Assembly: GCF_002056295.1 (NCBI RefSeq)
Contig: NZ_CP020100.1
Location: 1,077,501-1,141,500, forward strand
Direction: 5' to 3'
Origin: Halopseudomonas phragmitis
GTDB lineage: Bacteria; Pseudomonadota; Gammaproteobacteria; Pseudomonadales; Pseudomonadaceae
DNA: 64,000 nucleotides
Shown here: positions 26,973 through 35,611 of the stretch, piece by piece
Position numbering within the stretch: position 1 is the first letter of the stretch
Layout: the number at the start of each line of letters is the position of its first letter
Notes under the pieces: generated by a model
Databases searched by the model: none
Told to the model about the DNA's origin: nothing
Seen by the model: only the letters and a program-made list of their open reading frames with translations
Program-made: the position numbers and the translations under genes

Positions 26973-27568
26973 GGGGAGGTCTCCATGGCATGGGGTTGGC
27001 CGGCCGGAGGCCAGCCGGTCAGGAACACTTCGCAGACCAGCAGTCGCGACTGGCCGCCACGACCAAAGCTTGAGCGCCGGGCCCAGAGCTGCTCGGCACG
27101 GACCCGGGCTGGCAGCCAGGCGGCGGGGTAGCGGCTGATCTGAATCGGACCGCGCTGGATCTCCGGGTCACTGAACAGCAGCTCGCCAAGGCTGCGCGTG
27201 CCCAGGCTGTTGAGATCGACCCGAGCTTCGCGCAGAGTCTGCAGGGGGGCAACACTGCGGGCAAAGACTCGCGGTGCGCCGGCGGTATGCAACAGCACCT
27301 CGCGGACCCACAGCGGTTCACCGCTGGCCAGACCGAAGGCCTGCAGTTCATCGCTCCGACCGGTCTGGATGCCCTGCCAGAGCAGCTCAACCCGGAAGTC
27401 GTTGGGTCCGGCGGCAGTCAGACGCTGAGTCAGCGAGCCCTGACCACATAGCCAGTCGAGCAGGGCACCGGCAGGTGCATCGGGGTGTTGAGCGGCGGGA
27501 AACCAGTCGGGTACTGTCACGTTTTGAATCGGTTCATGGTCAATCGGCGTGGTCCACAAGGGTATCAT
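26966..27568 (-). CDS. ubiC: Chorismate--pyruvate lyase UbiC
   Basis: About 200 residues from ATG 27568. It converts chorismate to 4-hydroxybenzoate and pyruvate, the first ubiquinone-ring step. [22 protein letters not shown] contains the product-binding Arg, and [13 protein letters not shown] and QISRYP match the family. The frame is open to 27697, but that part would overlap the divergent rubredoxin start. ubiA follows with a 7-bp overlap. Confidence 0.9.
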   Translation of the reverse strand: MIPLWTTPIDHEPIQNVTVPDWFPAAQHPDAPAGALLDWLCGQGSLTQRLTAAGPNDFRVELLWQGIQTGRSDELQAFGLASGEPLWVREVLLHTAGAPRVFARSVAPLQTLREARVDLNSLGTRSLGELLFSDPEIQRGPIQISRYPAAWLPARVRAEQLWARRSSFGRGGQSRLLVCEVFLTGWPPAGQPHAMETSPC

Positions 27569-27662
27569 GAAGGTAGGCGGTGGTGCTGCCCGGTCCTTGG
27601 CCGGATTCGGTATATAAGGTAGTGTCGCGGCAATTCGGAATTCTGTTGAGATGAGTACTTCA

Positions 27663-27830
27663 ATGAAAAAGTGGCAATGTATCGTCTGTGGCTTCATCTA
27701 TGACGAGGCCGAAGGCTGGCCCGACGAGGGGGTCGCTCCGGGTACCCGCTGGGAAGATGTGCCTGCCGACTGGCAGTGCCCGGACTGTGGGGTAGGCAAG
27801 GAAGATTTCGAGATGATCGAGATTGGTTGA
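27663..27830 (+). CDS. rubA: Rubredoxin
   Basis: A 55-residue protein beginning [20 protein letters not shown]. The four iron ligands are Cys6, Cys9, Cys39 and Cys42 in two CxxC(G) motifs, and [21 protein letters not shown] is the rubredoxin signature. It carries electrons from rubredoxin reductase (next gene, 15 bp downstream) to acceptors such as alkane hydroxylase. Only one rubredoxin is present, whereas P. aeruginosa has two in tandem here (from memory). Divergent from ubiC. Confidence 0.96.
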   Translation: MKKWQCIVCGFIYDEAEGWPDEGVAPGTRWEDVPADWQCPDCGVGKEDFEMIEIG

Positions 27831-27845
27831 GACTTGGGGGGAAGA

Positions 27846-28997
27846 GTGTCCACAACCGCACCGCTGGTAATCGTCGGGACCGGCCTGGCCGGCTATAACC
27901 TGGCCAAGGAGTTCCGCAAACTGGATGCTGAGCGCCCGCTTATGTTGATCAGCGCCGATGATGGGCGCTTTTACTCCAAGCCGTTGCTGTCTACCGGATT
28001 TGCCAAGGGCAAGCAGGCTGATGAATTGGCGATGCAGGATGCTGCCAGCATGGCTGGGCAACTGCAGGCCGAGATTCTCACCCAGACCCGGGTCGAGCGG
28101 ATTGATCCGCAACAGCGCCGCCTGTGGCTGGCCGGGCACGAGCTTGAATACAGCGATCTGGTACTGGCCTGTGGTGCTTCGCCCCGGCAGTTGCCCTGGG
28201 CCCGGGATCTGGGGGAGCGATTGCTGTCGATCAACGACCTGCAAGACTACGCCCGTTTCCGCCAGGCTTTGGAGGGGCGCAAGCGAGTCCTGATCATCGG
28301 TGCCGGACTGATCGGCTGCGAGTTTGCCAATGATCTGGTGCTGGCCGGTTTCGAGGTCAGCGTGCTGGCCAGCGATCCTTACCTGATGCCCGGGTTGATT
28401 CCCGAACCAGTGGCCGAACCGATCCAGGCCAGCCTCGAAGCGCTGGGTGTGCGCTTCTATCTGAATCAGAACATTGCCCAGATGCTGTTGAGTTCGTCTG
28501 GGTTGCAGGTGCGACTGGAAAATGGGCAGGTGCTGGAGGCCGACCAGGGGCTGTCGGCCATCGGCTTGCAGGCCAATACCCGGCTGGCAGCGGAGGCGGG
28601 GCTGGCGGTCAACCGCGGCATTGTGGTTGACCGTCAGTTGCGCAGTTCTGATCCCCATGTGTTTGCGCTGGGCGACTGCGCCGAGGTTAGCGGGCTCAAT
28701 CTGATGTATGTCATGCCGCTGATGGCCGGGGCCCGAACCCTGGCGCAAGTGTTGGCCGGCCAGACTGCGCAGCTGAGTTACGGACCAATGCCGGTGACGG
28801 TCAAGACTCCGGCCTGTCCGCTGGTAGTTGCCCCACCGGTGACCGCCAGTGCCGGTGCCTGGACCTTCAGTGGTGAGGGCCCGGATCGACGAGCGCTGTT
28901 TCATGCGCCGGATGGGCTGCTACACGGTTATGCCCTGACGGCCGGGGCATTGCCGGAGCGGTTGCAGTTGAATCGGCAGTTGCCGCCCTGGTTGTAG
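27846..28997 (+). CDS. rubB: Rubredoxin--NAD(+) reductase
   Basis: A 383-residue FAD enzyme. It has an N-terminal FAD site PLVIVGTGLAGYNLAKEFRKLD and an NAD site RVLIIGAGLIGCEFANDLVLAG. The second FAD motif is VFALGDCAEVSGLNLMYVMPL. It reduces rubredoxin with NADH. The start is taken as GTG 27846, after GGGGGGAAGA; an in-frame TTG lies four codons upstream. It forms an operon with rubA and ends in a clear terminator. Confidence 0.94.
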   Translation: MSTTAPLVIVGTGLAGYNLAKEFRKLDAERPLMLISADDGRFYSKPLLSTGFAKGKQADELAMQDAASMAGQLQAEILTQTRVERIDPQQRRLWLAGHELEYSDLVLACGASPRQLPWARDLGERLLSINDLQDYARFRQALEGRKRVLIIGAGLIGCEFANDLVLAGFEVSVLASDPYLMPGLIPEPVAEPIQASLEALGVRFYLNQNIAQMLLSSSGLQVRLENGQVLEADQGLSAIGLQANTRLAAEAGLAVNRGIVVDRQLRSSDPHVFALGDCAEVSGLNLMYVMPLMAGARTLAQVLAGQTAQLSYGPMPVTVKTPACPLVVAPPVTASAGAWTFSGEGPDRRALFHAPDGLLHGYALTAGALPERLQLNRQLPPWL

Positions 28998-29005
28998 AGA
29001 GAACG

Positions 29006-29032
29006 GGCCAAAATGGGACGCTTTGGCCTTTT
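29006..29032 (+). terminator. Rho-independent terminator after rubB
   Basis: GGCCAAA (29006-29012) pairs with TTTGGCC (29022-29028), loop of 9, followed by TTTT. It lies 8 bp after the rubB stop. Confidence 0.8.
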
Positions 29033-29202
29033 GTCGGGAAATCCGCGACACAATAGCCAAAAGATGGATTTTCCGACTGGCGCTATGGGGCGAGTCGTGC
29101 CATGCTGGTTGAGCTGTGACAGGCGGGCCAGACGGCTCGGCCCCTGCCAGACCGCTGCGAGGAAGCAGCGGGAAAACAACAACAACAGACTATGAGGCTA
29201 TT

Positions 29203-29475
29203 ATGCGTAAACCGGATCTCGCAGCGGCTATTGCCGACAAGGCTGACCTGAGCAAGGACCAGGCCAACCGAGTACTCAACGCAATTCTCGATGAAATCAC
29301 CCAGGCTCTGAGTAAAAAGGACACGGTAACCCTGGTTGGTTTCGGTACTTTCCTTCAGCGTCATCGCGGCGCTCGTACCGGCAAGAATCCCCAGACCGGA
29401 GCCCCGGTCAAGATCAAGGCCAGCAACACCGTCTCCTTCAAGCCAGGCAAGAGCCTGAAAGACGCCGTTAATTGA
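29203..29475 (+). CDS. HU-family DNA-binding protein
   Basis: A 90-residue histone-like protein, the standard HU length. LVGFGTFLQRHRGARTGKNPQTG and VKIKASNTVSFKPGKSLKDAVN are the DNA-binding arm and C-terminal signatures. HU bends and compacts DNA. The N-terminus is taken at ATG 29203 (MRKPDLAAAIADKADL) with TGAGG upstream; the frame is open further upstream but lacks conservation. It differs from typical HupB in its N-terminus, so I do not assign a subunit name. Confidence 0.92.
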   Translation: MRKPDLAAAIADKADLSKDQANRVLNAILDEITQALSKKDTVTLVGFGTFLQRHRGARTGKNPQTGAPVKIKASNTVSFKPGKSLKDAVN

Positions 29476-29491
29476 ACAAGGCGTCGCGGTG

Positions 29492-29514
29492 GGCCCAGTA
29501 AGCGCTGCTGGGCC
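29492..29514. terminator. Hairpin after the HU gene
   Basis: GGCCCAG (29492) pairs with CTGGGCC (29508) around a 9-base loop, followed only by TTA. It lies between convergent genes and probably ends the HU transcript. Confidence 0.55.
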
Positions 29515-29584
29515 TTACCGTTGCAGATAGTCCGTTTTGTGGCGGCTAGCCGCCGCGAGTGACCTCGAACAAATTCGATCCGCC

Positions 29585-30994
29585 TCAACTGCGCCAGGTA
29601 TGCTGATACTGGTTGACCAGCACCCGCAGCGCATCGCGCGCATCCAGCACTTTTTCCACCACCGTCGTTGCCTGGTCTCGCTCCAGACCAAGACGCTCAA
29701 GCAGCGACTCGGGAATCGCCATCAGCGGCCCGCCGCCAATACCTCGTTCGCGCAATAGCGCCAGACTCAGGTAAATCAGGTTGGCGTAGACGTGATCATC
29801 ACCGCGGTAGTCAGGTTCATGCTGGTGGCGAACGGCGCTGGCGATTTCATCAGGCATGTCCCAGTAGCGCATCAACCAGCTGCCAATCTGGTCGCGGGTC
29901 ACTCCCAGCACATGCTGCTCGATCTGGTGCGGGGGCACATGCGGGTTGGCTTCCAGGTGTCGGCAGATCATCTTGAAATAGGGCGGGAAGATGTAGGCCA
30001 GCACCAGATAGCCGAAGTTGTGCAGTAGCCCGCACAGGTAGTTGAGCCCCAGCTCCGGGCGCTTGTCACGGGGCATGACCTTGGCCAGGCCCTCGATCAC
30101 GGCGGCGGTGTAGATTGCCTGCTCCCAATAGGGCGTTGTGCGCTCCGGGGCGTCCTTGGGCAGGTTGAAGGTTTTGCCCAATGCCAGGCCGACGGCCAGA
30201 TTGATCACCAGATCGAACCCCAGCACCCGGCCGATGGCATCTTCGACAGAACGGATCTTGCCCGGCGCGGCGTAGAATGGCGAGGCGGCCCAACTGATGA
30301 CCTGAGCAGCCAGGCTGGGATCGGTTTCGACCACATCGGTCAGGTCGTCAATATTAGCGTCGGGGTCGACCCGCAATTTCATGACTTTCTGTGCGGTTTC
30401 CGGCAGCGGGGGGATTTCGATGGTTTCTTCCAGCCGTTGGCGCATGCGCAGTGCGGTGAAGTTCTGCACGGCGGCGTGGATGTCCTGATGATCCTGGTCG
30501 GGGTCGCTCGGCAGCGGCGCGATGCTGCTCAGTGGGACGGCAAAGCGGGCGCCACTGGCCTTGGCGACCAGCGCCTTGGCATCGGCCTGCTCAAGCTCCA
30601 GACACCAACCCTCCAGGCCGCTGTCGAGCCATAGCCGGGGATGTTCGAGCAGGCTTTGTTCGTAGACACAGGGCGAGCTGAACAGAATCGGCAGGCCAGG
30701 TAGCTGATTGAGCTGATGCTTGGCCAGGATATGGCTGAGCTGGGCATCGCGCATGGGCTCAAGCTCGCGGCCGAGCAGTTCAGGCATGCGCTTGAGGTCA
30801 AGTAGGTGATCTTTGGGAATAAGTATCAATACAGTGCCGATATTGTCGCTCAGCAGGCAGGCCTGAATCTGCTGCGCCGCCGGGCCGGCATGGCGCTGCT
30901 GGCGCATCCGATAGCTTACGCCCTGCTGCTGCAGCAGTTTTTCGATCAACTGGGGGAGGCTGGCATTACCATCGGTGGCGGCTACGGTATTCAT
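29585..30994 (-). CDS. HDOD-domain protein with N-terminal YbaK-like domain
   Basis: A 469-residue protein. The N-terminal ~150 residues look like a YbaK/aminoacyl-tRNA-deacylase-type fold (LPQLIEKLLQQQGVSYRMR to PGLPILFSSPCVYEQ). The C-terminal HDOD domain starts EIPPLPETAQKVMKLRVDPDANIDDLTDVVETDPSLAAQV and contains YLCGLLHNFGYLVLAYIFPP. HDOD proteins act in signalling, often with c-di-GMP systems. The catalytic HD residues of true phosphohydrolases are not apparent. ATG 30994 is preceded by AAGGA; a longer frame to 31024 is less likely. Confidence 0.82.
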   Translation of the reverse strand: MNTVAATDGNASLPQLIEKLLQQQGVSYRMRQQRHAGPAAQQIQACLLSDNIGTVLILIPKDHLLDLKRMPELLGRELEPMRDAQLSHILAKHQLNQLPGLPILFSSPCVYEQSLLEHPRLWLDSGLEGWCLELEQADAKALVAKASGARFAVPLSSIAPLPSDPDQDHQDIHAAVQNFTALRMRQRLEETIEIPPLPETAQKVMKLRVDPDANIDDLTDVVETDPSLAAQVISWAASPFYAAPGKIRSVEDAIGRVLGFDLVINLAVGLALGKTFNLPKDAPERTTPYWEQAIYTAAVIEGLAKVMPRDKRPELGLNYLCGLLHNFGYLVLAYIFPPYFKMICRHLEANPHVPPHQIEQHVLGVTRDQIGSWLMRYWDMPDEIASAVRHQHEPDYRGDDHVYANLIYLSLALLRERGIGGGPLMAIPESLLERLGLERDQATTVVEKVLDARDALRVLVNQYQHTWRS

Positions 30995-31103
30995 GGAGCA
31001 GGATCCTTTCACTGGGCCTGGCACGCGCTAGCCGGCCGAACAAGCTTTTCGCTGATCTTAGCATGCACTGGGTAAGGTTGCTGGTTGTTCAGAGCTATCT
31101 TAA

Positions 31104-31273
31104 GGAACCGCTGAAAAACTTAGGCGAGGCGGCAAGACAATACCGATGGCGGCCCCGCAAAAACAGCCGAAAAAGCGGAGTTTACGTGATGTAAATGAGC
31201 ATTTTGACCGGGCTCGCGATCGAGGCTGTTTTTAACGCAGTATTGCCAACGCAGGTAGTTTTTCAGAGGTTCC
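31104..31273. mobile_element. MITE-like foldback element, 170 bp
   Basis: The ends are inverted repeats: GGAACCGCTGAAAAACT at 31104-31120 and, on the other strand from 31273, GGAACCTCTGAAAAACT (16 of 17 identical). Internal inverted repeats occur too, for example AAAAACAGCC (31159) with GGCTGTTTTT (31224). No coding frame of note lies inside. The element ends exactly at the recG stop codon. The ends resemble IS5-type inverted repeats, and TAA flanks the left side and, one base further out, the right. It may also act as a transcription terminator. Confidence 0.75.
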
Positions 31274-33376
31274 CTAAACCTGTGCAAACTGCTGGCCTTG
31301 AGCCAACCAGCGGTCGATCAGTGCCGCAGCCTGCCCTGGATACCGCTGGGCCAACAGCTTGGCGGCCTGCTGGACCTGGGGCAGCAGGTCGGCATCGCGC
31401 ACCAGATCGGCGACCCGGAACTGCACCAGCCCGGTCTGTCGGGTACCGAGCACTTCGCCAGGGCCGCGCAGGGCCAGATCCTTTTCCGCAATCACGAAGC
31501 CATCGGCGCTTTCACGCATGATCCCCAGGCGTTCGCGGCCCAGTGCCGAAAGTGGCGCATGGTAGAGCAGTACGCAGTGGCTGGCGGTGCTGCCGCGACC
31601 GACCCGACCCCGTAACTGATGCAGTTGGGCCAGACCCAGGCGCTCGGGGTTTTCGATGATCATCAGACTGGCGTTGGGTACATCGACCCCGACTTCGATC
31701 ACCGTGGTAGCCACCAGCAGATGCAGGTCACCCATTTTGAAAGCGTTCATGATTTCGGCCTTGTCGGTGGCCTTCATGCGCCCGTGAACCAGCCCGATCG
31801 ACAGTTCTGGCAGGCTTTCGCACAACGCTTGCCAGGTAGCCTCGGCGGCCTGGGCCTGAAGCTGCTCGGACTCTTCGATCAGGGTGCAGACCCAGTAGGC
31901 CTGACGGCCTTCGGCGCAGCCGGCGCGGACCCGCTCGATGACCTGTTCGCGGCGGCTGTCGGCGATCAGCACGGTGTTGATCGGCGTGCGTCCGGGAGGC
32001 AGTTCGTCGAGGATCGAGGTATCCAGGTCGGCGTAGGCGCTCATCGCCAGCGTCCGAGGGATCGGGGTGGCAGTCATGATCAACTGGTGGGGTGAGAATT
32101 GCCCGGCACTGCCCTTGTCGCGCAGGGCCAGGCGCTGCTGGACGCCGAAACGGTGCTGTTCATCGATGATGGCCAGACCCAGATTGTGGAATTGCACCTC
32201 ATCCTGGAACAGCGCATGGGTACCGACCACCATCGCCGCTTCACCGCTGGCGATCATCTGCAACTGGTTGGCCCGGGCCTTGCCCTTGAGTTTGCCAGCC
32301 AGCCAAGCCACGGAAATGCCCAGGGCCGAGAACCAGCGCTGGAAATTGTTGAAGTGCTGTTCAGCCAGAATCTCGGTCGGTGCCATCAACGCCACCTGCC
32401 AACCAGCTTCCAGTGCATGCAGGGCGGCGAGGGCGGCGACCACGGTCTTGCCGGCACCGACGTCGCCTTGTACTAGGCGCAGCATAGGTTTGGCCTGGGC
32501 CAGATCACGGCTGACCTCAAGGCTGACCCGCTGCTGGGCGCTGGTCAACGGAAAACCTAACTGGCGACAGAATTGCGCGGCCAGCTCGCCGCTGGCCTGC
32601 ATGGCCGGAGCCCGGTGGGCACGGATCTGCGCGCGCAGCCGCAGCATGGCCAACTGATGGGCTAGCAACTCTTCGAACGCCAGTCGGTGCTGGGCCCAGT
32701 GGCGGCCTTCGTGCAGGGCCTCCAGATCGACATCCGGTGGTGGTCGATGCAGGGTGCGCACGGCTTCGCGCAGCGCCGGCAAGTGATGTTGCTCAGCCAG
32801 TTCGGGCGGCAGCAGGTCGTCCAGTGCATGGCCCTGATCCAGCCAGGCCAGTGCGGCTTCGCTGAGGCTGCGCAGGCGCAGTTGCGACAACCCTTCGGTG
32901 CTTGGGTAGATCGGGGTCAGGGTTACGGCCACTGGCGCGGTGCTGTGCTCGTCGAGCTTCTGCATTTCCGGGTGGTAGATTTCCAGCCCGGAGGCGCCGG
33001 GCCGCACTTCGCCATAACAGCGCCAGCGGCTGCCGCGGCTGAGGCTGGCCTTGAGTGCAGCGGAGAAGTGGTAGAAGCGCAGGCTCAGTGTGCCGCTGCC
33101 ATCCTGTAGCCGGCACAACAGGCTGCGGCGTCGGCCCATGACCACATCGGCGCCGAGCACCACGCCCTCGATCACTGCATCGGTGCCGGGCCGCAGGGCG
33201 CCAATCGGAGTAATCCGGGTCCGGTCCTGGTAGCGCAGCGGCAGATGGAACAACACATCCTGAACGTTGCGCAGGCCGAGTTTTTCGAGCTTTTCGGCCA
33301 GCGCCGGCCCTACGCCCTTGAGCGCGGTCAGCGGGGTGATCGGTGTCTGACTCAATGCGGCTGGCTGACCGAGCAC
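31274..33376 (-). CDS. recG: ATP-dependent DNA helicase RecG
   Basis: About 700 residues. It reverses stalled forks and remodels Holliday junctions. The N-terminal wedge region reads LTALKGVGPALAEKLEKLGL and VQDVLFHLPLRYQDRTR. Helicase motifs include GDVGAGKTVVAALAALHAL (Walker A), DEQHRFGV (motif II), MTATPIPRTLAM and QLRGRVGRG. GTG 33376 is the longest start, and a TTG at 33355 that overlaps the oxyR stop (TTGA) is a good alternative. The stop codon TAG (31276-31274) abuts the MITE-like element. Confidence 0.95.
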   Translation of the reverse strand: MLGQPAALSQTPITPLTALKGVGPALAEKLEKLGLRNVQDVLFHLPLRYQDRTRITPIGALRPGTDAVIEGVVLGADVVMGRRRSLLCRLQDGSGTLSLRFYHFSAALKASLSRGSRWRCYGEVRPGASGLEIYHPEMQKLDEHSTAPVAVTLTPIYPSTEGLSQLRLRSLSEAALAWLDQGHALDDLLPPELAEQHHLPALREAVRTLHRPPPDVDLEALHEGRHWAQHRLAFEELLAHQLAMLRLRAQIRAHRAPAMQASGELAAQFCRQLGFPLTSAQQRVSLEVSRDLAQAKPMLRLVQGDVGAGKTVVAALAALHALEAGWQVALMAPTEILAEQHFNNFQRWFSALGISVAWLAGKLKGKARANQLQMIASGEAAMVVGTHALFQDEVQFHNLGLAIIDEQHRFGVQQRLALRDKGSAGQFSPHQLIMTATPIPRTLAMSAYADLDTSILDELPPGRTPINTVLIADSRREQVIERVRAGCAEGRQAYWVCTLIEESEQLQAQAAEATWQALCESLPELSIGLVHGRMKATDKAEIMNAFKMGDLHLLVATTVIEVGVDVPNASLMIIENPERLGLAQLHQLRGRVGRGSTASHCVLLYHAPLSALGRERLGIMRESADGFVIAEKDLALRGPGEVLGTRQTGLVQFRVADLVRDADLLPQVQQAAKLLAQRYPGQAAALIDRWLAQGQQFAQV

Positions 33377-34263
33377 AGGCGGATCGAGTCGCTCAGCATT
33401 TCGATCGCTTTGGGCCGTGGGAAGCTGGCGCGCCAGGCGATGGCGACGGTGCGATAGGGCACAGGGCTCTGGAACTGCTTGGTGACCAGCAGATCAGAGC
33501 TGTAGTAGCGGTCATCGGCGGCGGACATCGGCAGTACGGTCATGCCGATACCGGAGGCGACCATATGGCGAATGGTTTCCAGTGAGCTGGACTCGACCGT
33601 GGTGTGCTTGTGCTGTTCTTCACTCTTGCGGATGCTCGGGCAGGCTTCCAGTACCTGGTCGCGGAAACAGTGACCCTCGCCGAGCAGCAGCAGCTTGTTG
33701 TCGTCGAGCTCATCCAGGCTGACATGGTCGCGCTTGGCCCAGGGGTGGCTGGACGGGATCAGCAGGCTGAACGGCTCGTCGTACAACGGCTTGGTCAATA
33801 CGTCGGGCTCATTGAACGGCAGCGCGATGATGATGGCGTCGAGTTCGCCGTTGCGTAGCTTGTCGCGCAGGATATGGGTGAAATTCTCTTCGATATACAG
33901 CGGCATTTCCGGCGCCACCCGGTGCAACTGCGGGACCAGGTGAGGGAACAGGTAGGGGCCGATGGTGTAGATGGCGCCGACCTTGAGTGGAGCCGCCAGC
34001 TGATTTTTGCCGGTGCTGGCCAGTTCGCGAATGGCCAGGGCCTCTTCCAGCACTTTTTGCGCCTGGGTGACGATCTTCTGGCCGATCGGCGTAACCCGCA
34101 CGGCACTTTTGCTGCGCTCGAAGATCATCACGCCCAGCTCGTCTTCCAGTTTTTTCACCCCGACGCTCAGCGTGGGCTGGGACACGTGGCAACGTTCGGC
34201 CGCATGGCCAAAGTGCTGTTCCTGGGCCAGGGTAACGATGTAACGCAGTTCGGTCAGGGTCAT
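33352..34263 (-). CDS. oxyR: Hydrogen peroxide sensor and regulator OxyR
   Basis: A 303-residue LysR-type regulator. The N-terminal HTH is TELRYIVTLAQEQHFGHAAERCHVSQPTLS. The redox pair is intact at exactly Cys199 and Cys208 (GEGHCFRDQVLEAC), which form a disulfide on peroxide exposure. It overlaps the start of recG, a pairing also found in P. aeruginosa. ATG 34263 opens the conserved MTLTELRYIV. Confidence 0.97.
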   Translation of the reverse strand: MTLTELRYIVTLAQEQHFGHAAERCHVSQPTLSVGVKKLEDELGVMIFERSKSAVRVTPIGQKIVTQAQKVLEEALAIRELASTGKNQLAAPLKVGAIYTIGPYLFPHLVPQLHRVAPEMPLYIEENFTHILRDKLRNGELDAIIIALPFNEPDVLTKPLYDEPFSLLIPSSHPWAKRDHVSLDELDDNKLLLLGEGHCFRDQVLEACPSIRKSEEQHKHTTVESSSLETIRHMVASGIGMTVLPMSAADDRYYSSDLLVTKQFQSPVPYRTVAIAWRASFPRPKAIEMLSDSIRLCSVSQPH

Positions 34264-34342
34264 GGCGTTATACTGCCTGCGGTGAAAGTCGGACTAGGAT
34301 CGATAGTTCGTAGCATAGCGCCTTGATCGATAGAGGAAAACA

Positions 34343-35203
34343 ATGAAACGGGTTCTGGTGGCAGGATGTGGAGATCTGGGTTCGGCATTGGCTTTGCGCC
34401 TGCTGGCACGCGGCTGGCAGGTTTATGGTTTGCGTCGCGACACCTCCGAGCTAGCGCCCGGAATAGAGCCGTTGGTGGCGGATCTGTGCGAGCCGCAGCA
34501 ACCTGCTCAGTGGCCGGCCCAGATCGACTATGTGGTCTACTGTCCGGCCGCTGGGCGGCGTGATCCGGAGTTGTATCAGCGTTTGTATGTGGATGGTTTG
34601 CGCCACCTGCTGGGCTGGTTGGCCCAGAACAAGCGTAAGCCGCGTTATCTGTTGCAGGTCTCCAGCACCGCCGTCTATGCCCAGGCCGATGGGCAGTGGG
34701 TCAGTGAGAACAGTCCGGCGCTGGCGGCCAGTGATACCGGCCGCTTGTTGCTGGCCGCTGAGGATCTGGCTCTGCGCAGCGGTATTCCAGCCTCGGTGGT
34801 GCGCCTGGCCGGTATCTATGGTCCGGGGCGGACCCGGTTGATTGAGCAGGTGCGGGCAGGTCTGCAGGTAGCGGCCGAGCCGGCCCAGTACACCAACCGC
34901 ATCCATCGTGACGATGCCGCTGCGCTGCTTGAGCATCTGCTGTTGTTGGTCGATCAGGACGAATTGCTGGCGCCCTGTTACCTGGGCGTGGACGACGAGC
35001 CGGCAGCCATGCACGAGGTAGCGGCCTGGCTGGCTGGACAGCTGGGGGTTGAGTCGCGTGAAGATGGGCCGGTCAGCACCCGGGTAGGCAGCAAGCGCTG
35101 CAGTAATGCGCTGGCGCGCGAAAGTGGCTGGGCGCCGCAGTATCCGAGTTATCGGGAGGGTTATGCCGCCCTGCTTGGGGAGCAGGGCGGCGCTGGTAGC
35201 TGA
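34343..35203 (+). CDS. NAD(P)-dependent epimerase/dehydratase-like SDR
   Basis: A 286-residue extended short-chain dehydrogenase fold of the YeeZ type. The dinucleotide-binding start is RVLVAGCGDLGSALALRLLARGW. LLQVSSTAVYAQADGQWVSENSP carries the Ser/Tyr region and VVRLAGIYGPGRTRLIEQV follows. The usual YxxxK is not evident; LLAAEDLAL occupies that zone, so catalytic activity is uncertain. ATG 34343 has GAGGAAAA upstream. Divergent from oxyR; substrate unknown. Confidence 0.82.
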   Translation: MKRVLVAGCGDLGSALALRLLARGWQVYGLRRDTSELAPGIEPLVADLCEPQQPAQWPAQIDYVVYCPAAGRRDPELYQRLYVDGLRHLLGWLAQNKRKPRYLLQVSSTAVYAQADGQWVSENSPALAASDTGRLLLAAEDLALRSGIPASVVRLAGIYGPGRTRLIEQVRAGLQVAAEPAQYTNRIHRDDAAALLEHLLLLVDQDELLAPCYLGVDDEPAAMHEVAAWLAGQLGVESREDGPVSTRVGSKRCSNALARESGWAPQYPSYREGYAALLGEQGGAGS

Positions 35204-35212
35204 CAGTAACTG

Positions 35213-35593
35213 TCAGCCGACCACCATCACCCCATCCATTTCTACCGGCACGCCCTTGGGCAGGGCGGCAACGCCGATCGCAGCGCGAGCCGGGTAGGGC
35301 TGCTTGAAGTAACGGGCCATGACCTCATTGACCAGGGCGAAATGACCCAGGTCGGTGAGGAAGATGTTCAGTTTGACGATGTCCTGCAGGCTACCGCCAG
35401 CCGCAGCGGCTACGGCGCTGAGGTTGTCGAATACCTGGCAGATCTGCGCTTCGATACCCTCGACCACTTCCATGGTTGCAGGATCAAGCGGGATTTGCCC
35501 GGACAGGTAGACGGTGTTGCCGACCTTGATGGCCTGGGAGTAGGTGCCAATAGCAGCAGGCGCCTGGTCACTGGTGATGACTTGCTTGTTCAT
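35213..35593 (-). CDS. ridA: RidA-family enamine/imine deaminase
   Basis: A 126-residue trimeric YjgF/RidA protein that hydrolyses reactive enamines released by PLP enzymes. [25 protein letters not shown] and the carboxylate-binding Arg in [21 protein letters not shown] are intact. It directly follows spoT on the same strand (18-bp gap), an order shared with P. aeruginosa. Confidence 0.95.
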   Translation of the reverse strand: MNKQVITSDQAPAAIGTYSQAIKVGNTVYLSGQIPLDPATMEVVEGIEAQICQVFDNLSAVAAAAGGSLQDIVKLNIFLTDLGHFALVNEVMARYFKQPYPARAAIGVAALPKGVPVEMDGVMVVG

Positions 35594-35611
35594 GGAATCT
35601 CCAGATCGGAT

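Noticed and set aside
31099-31278. Firm target-site duplication around the foldback element
   Set aside because: TAA occurs on both sides but is offset by one base on the right, so the duplication is not proven.
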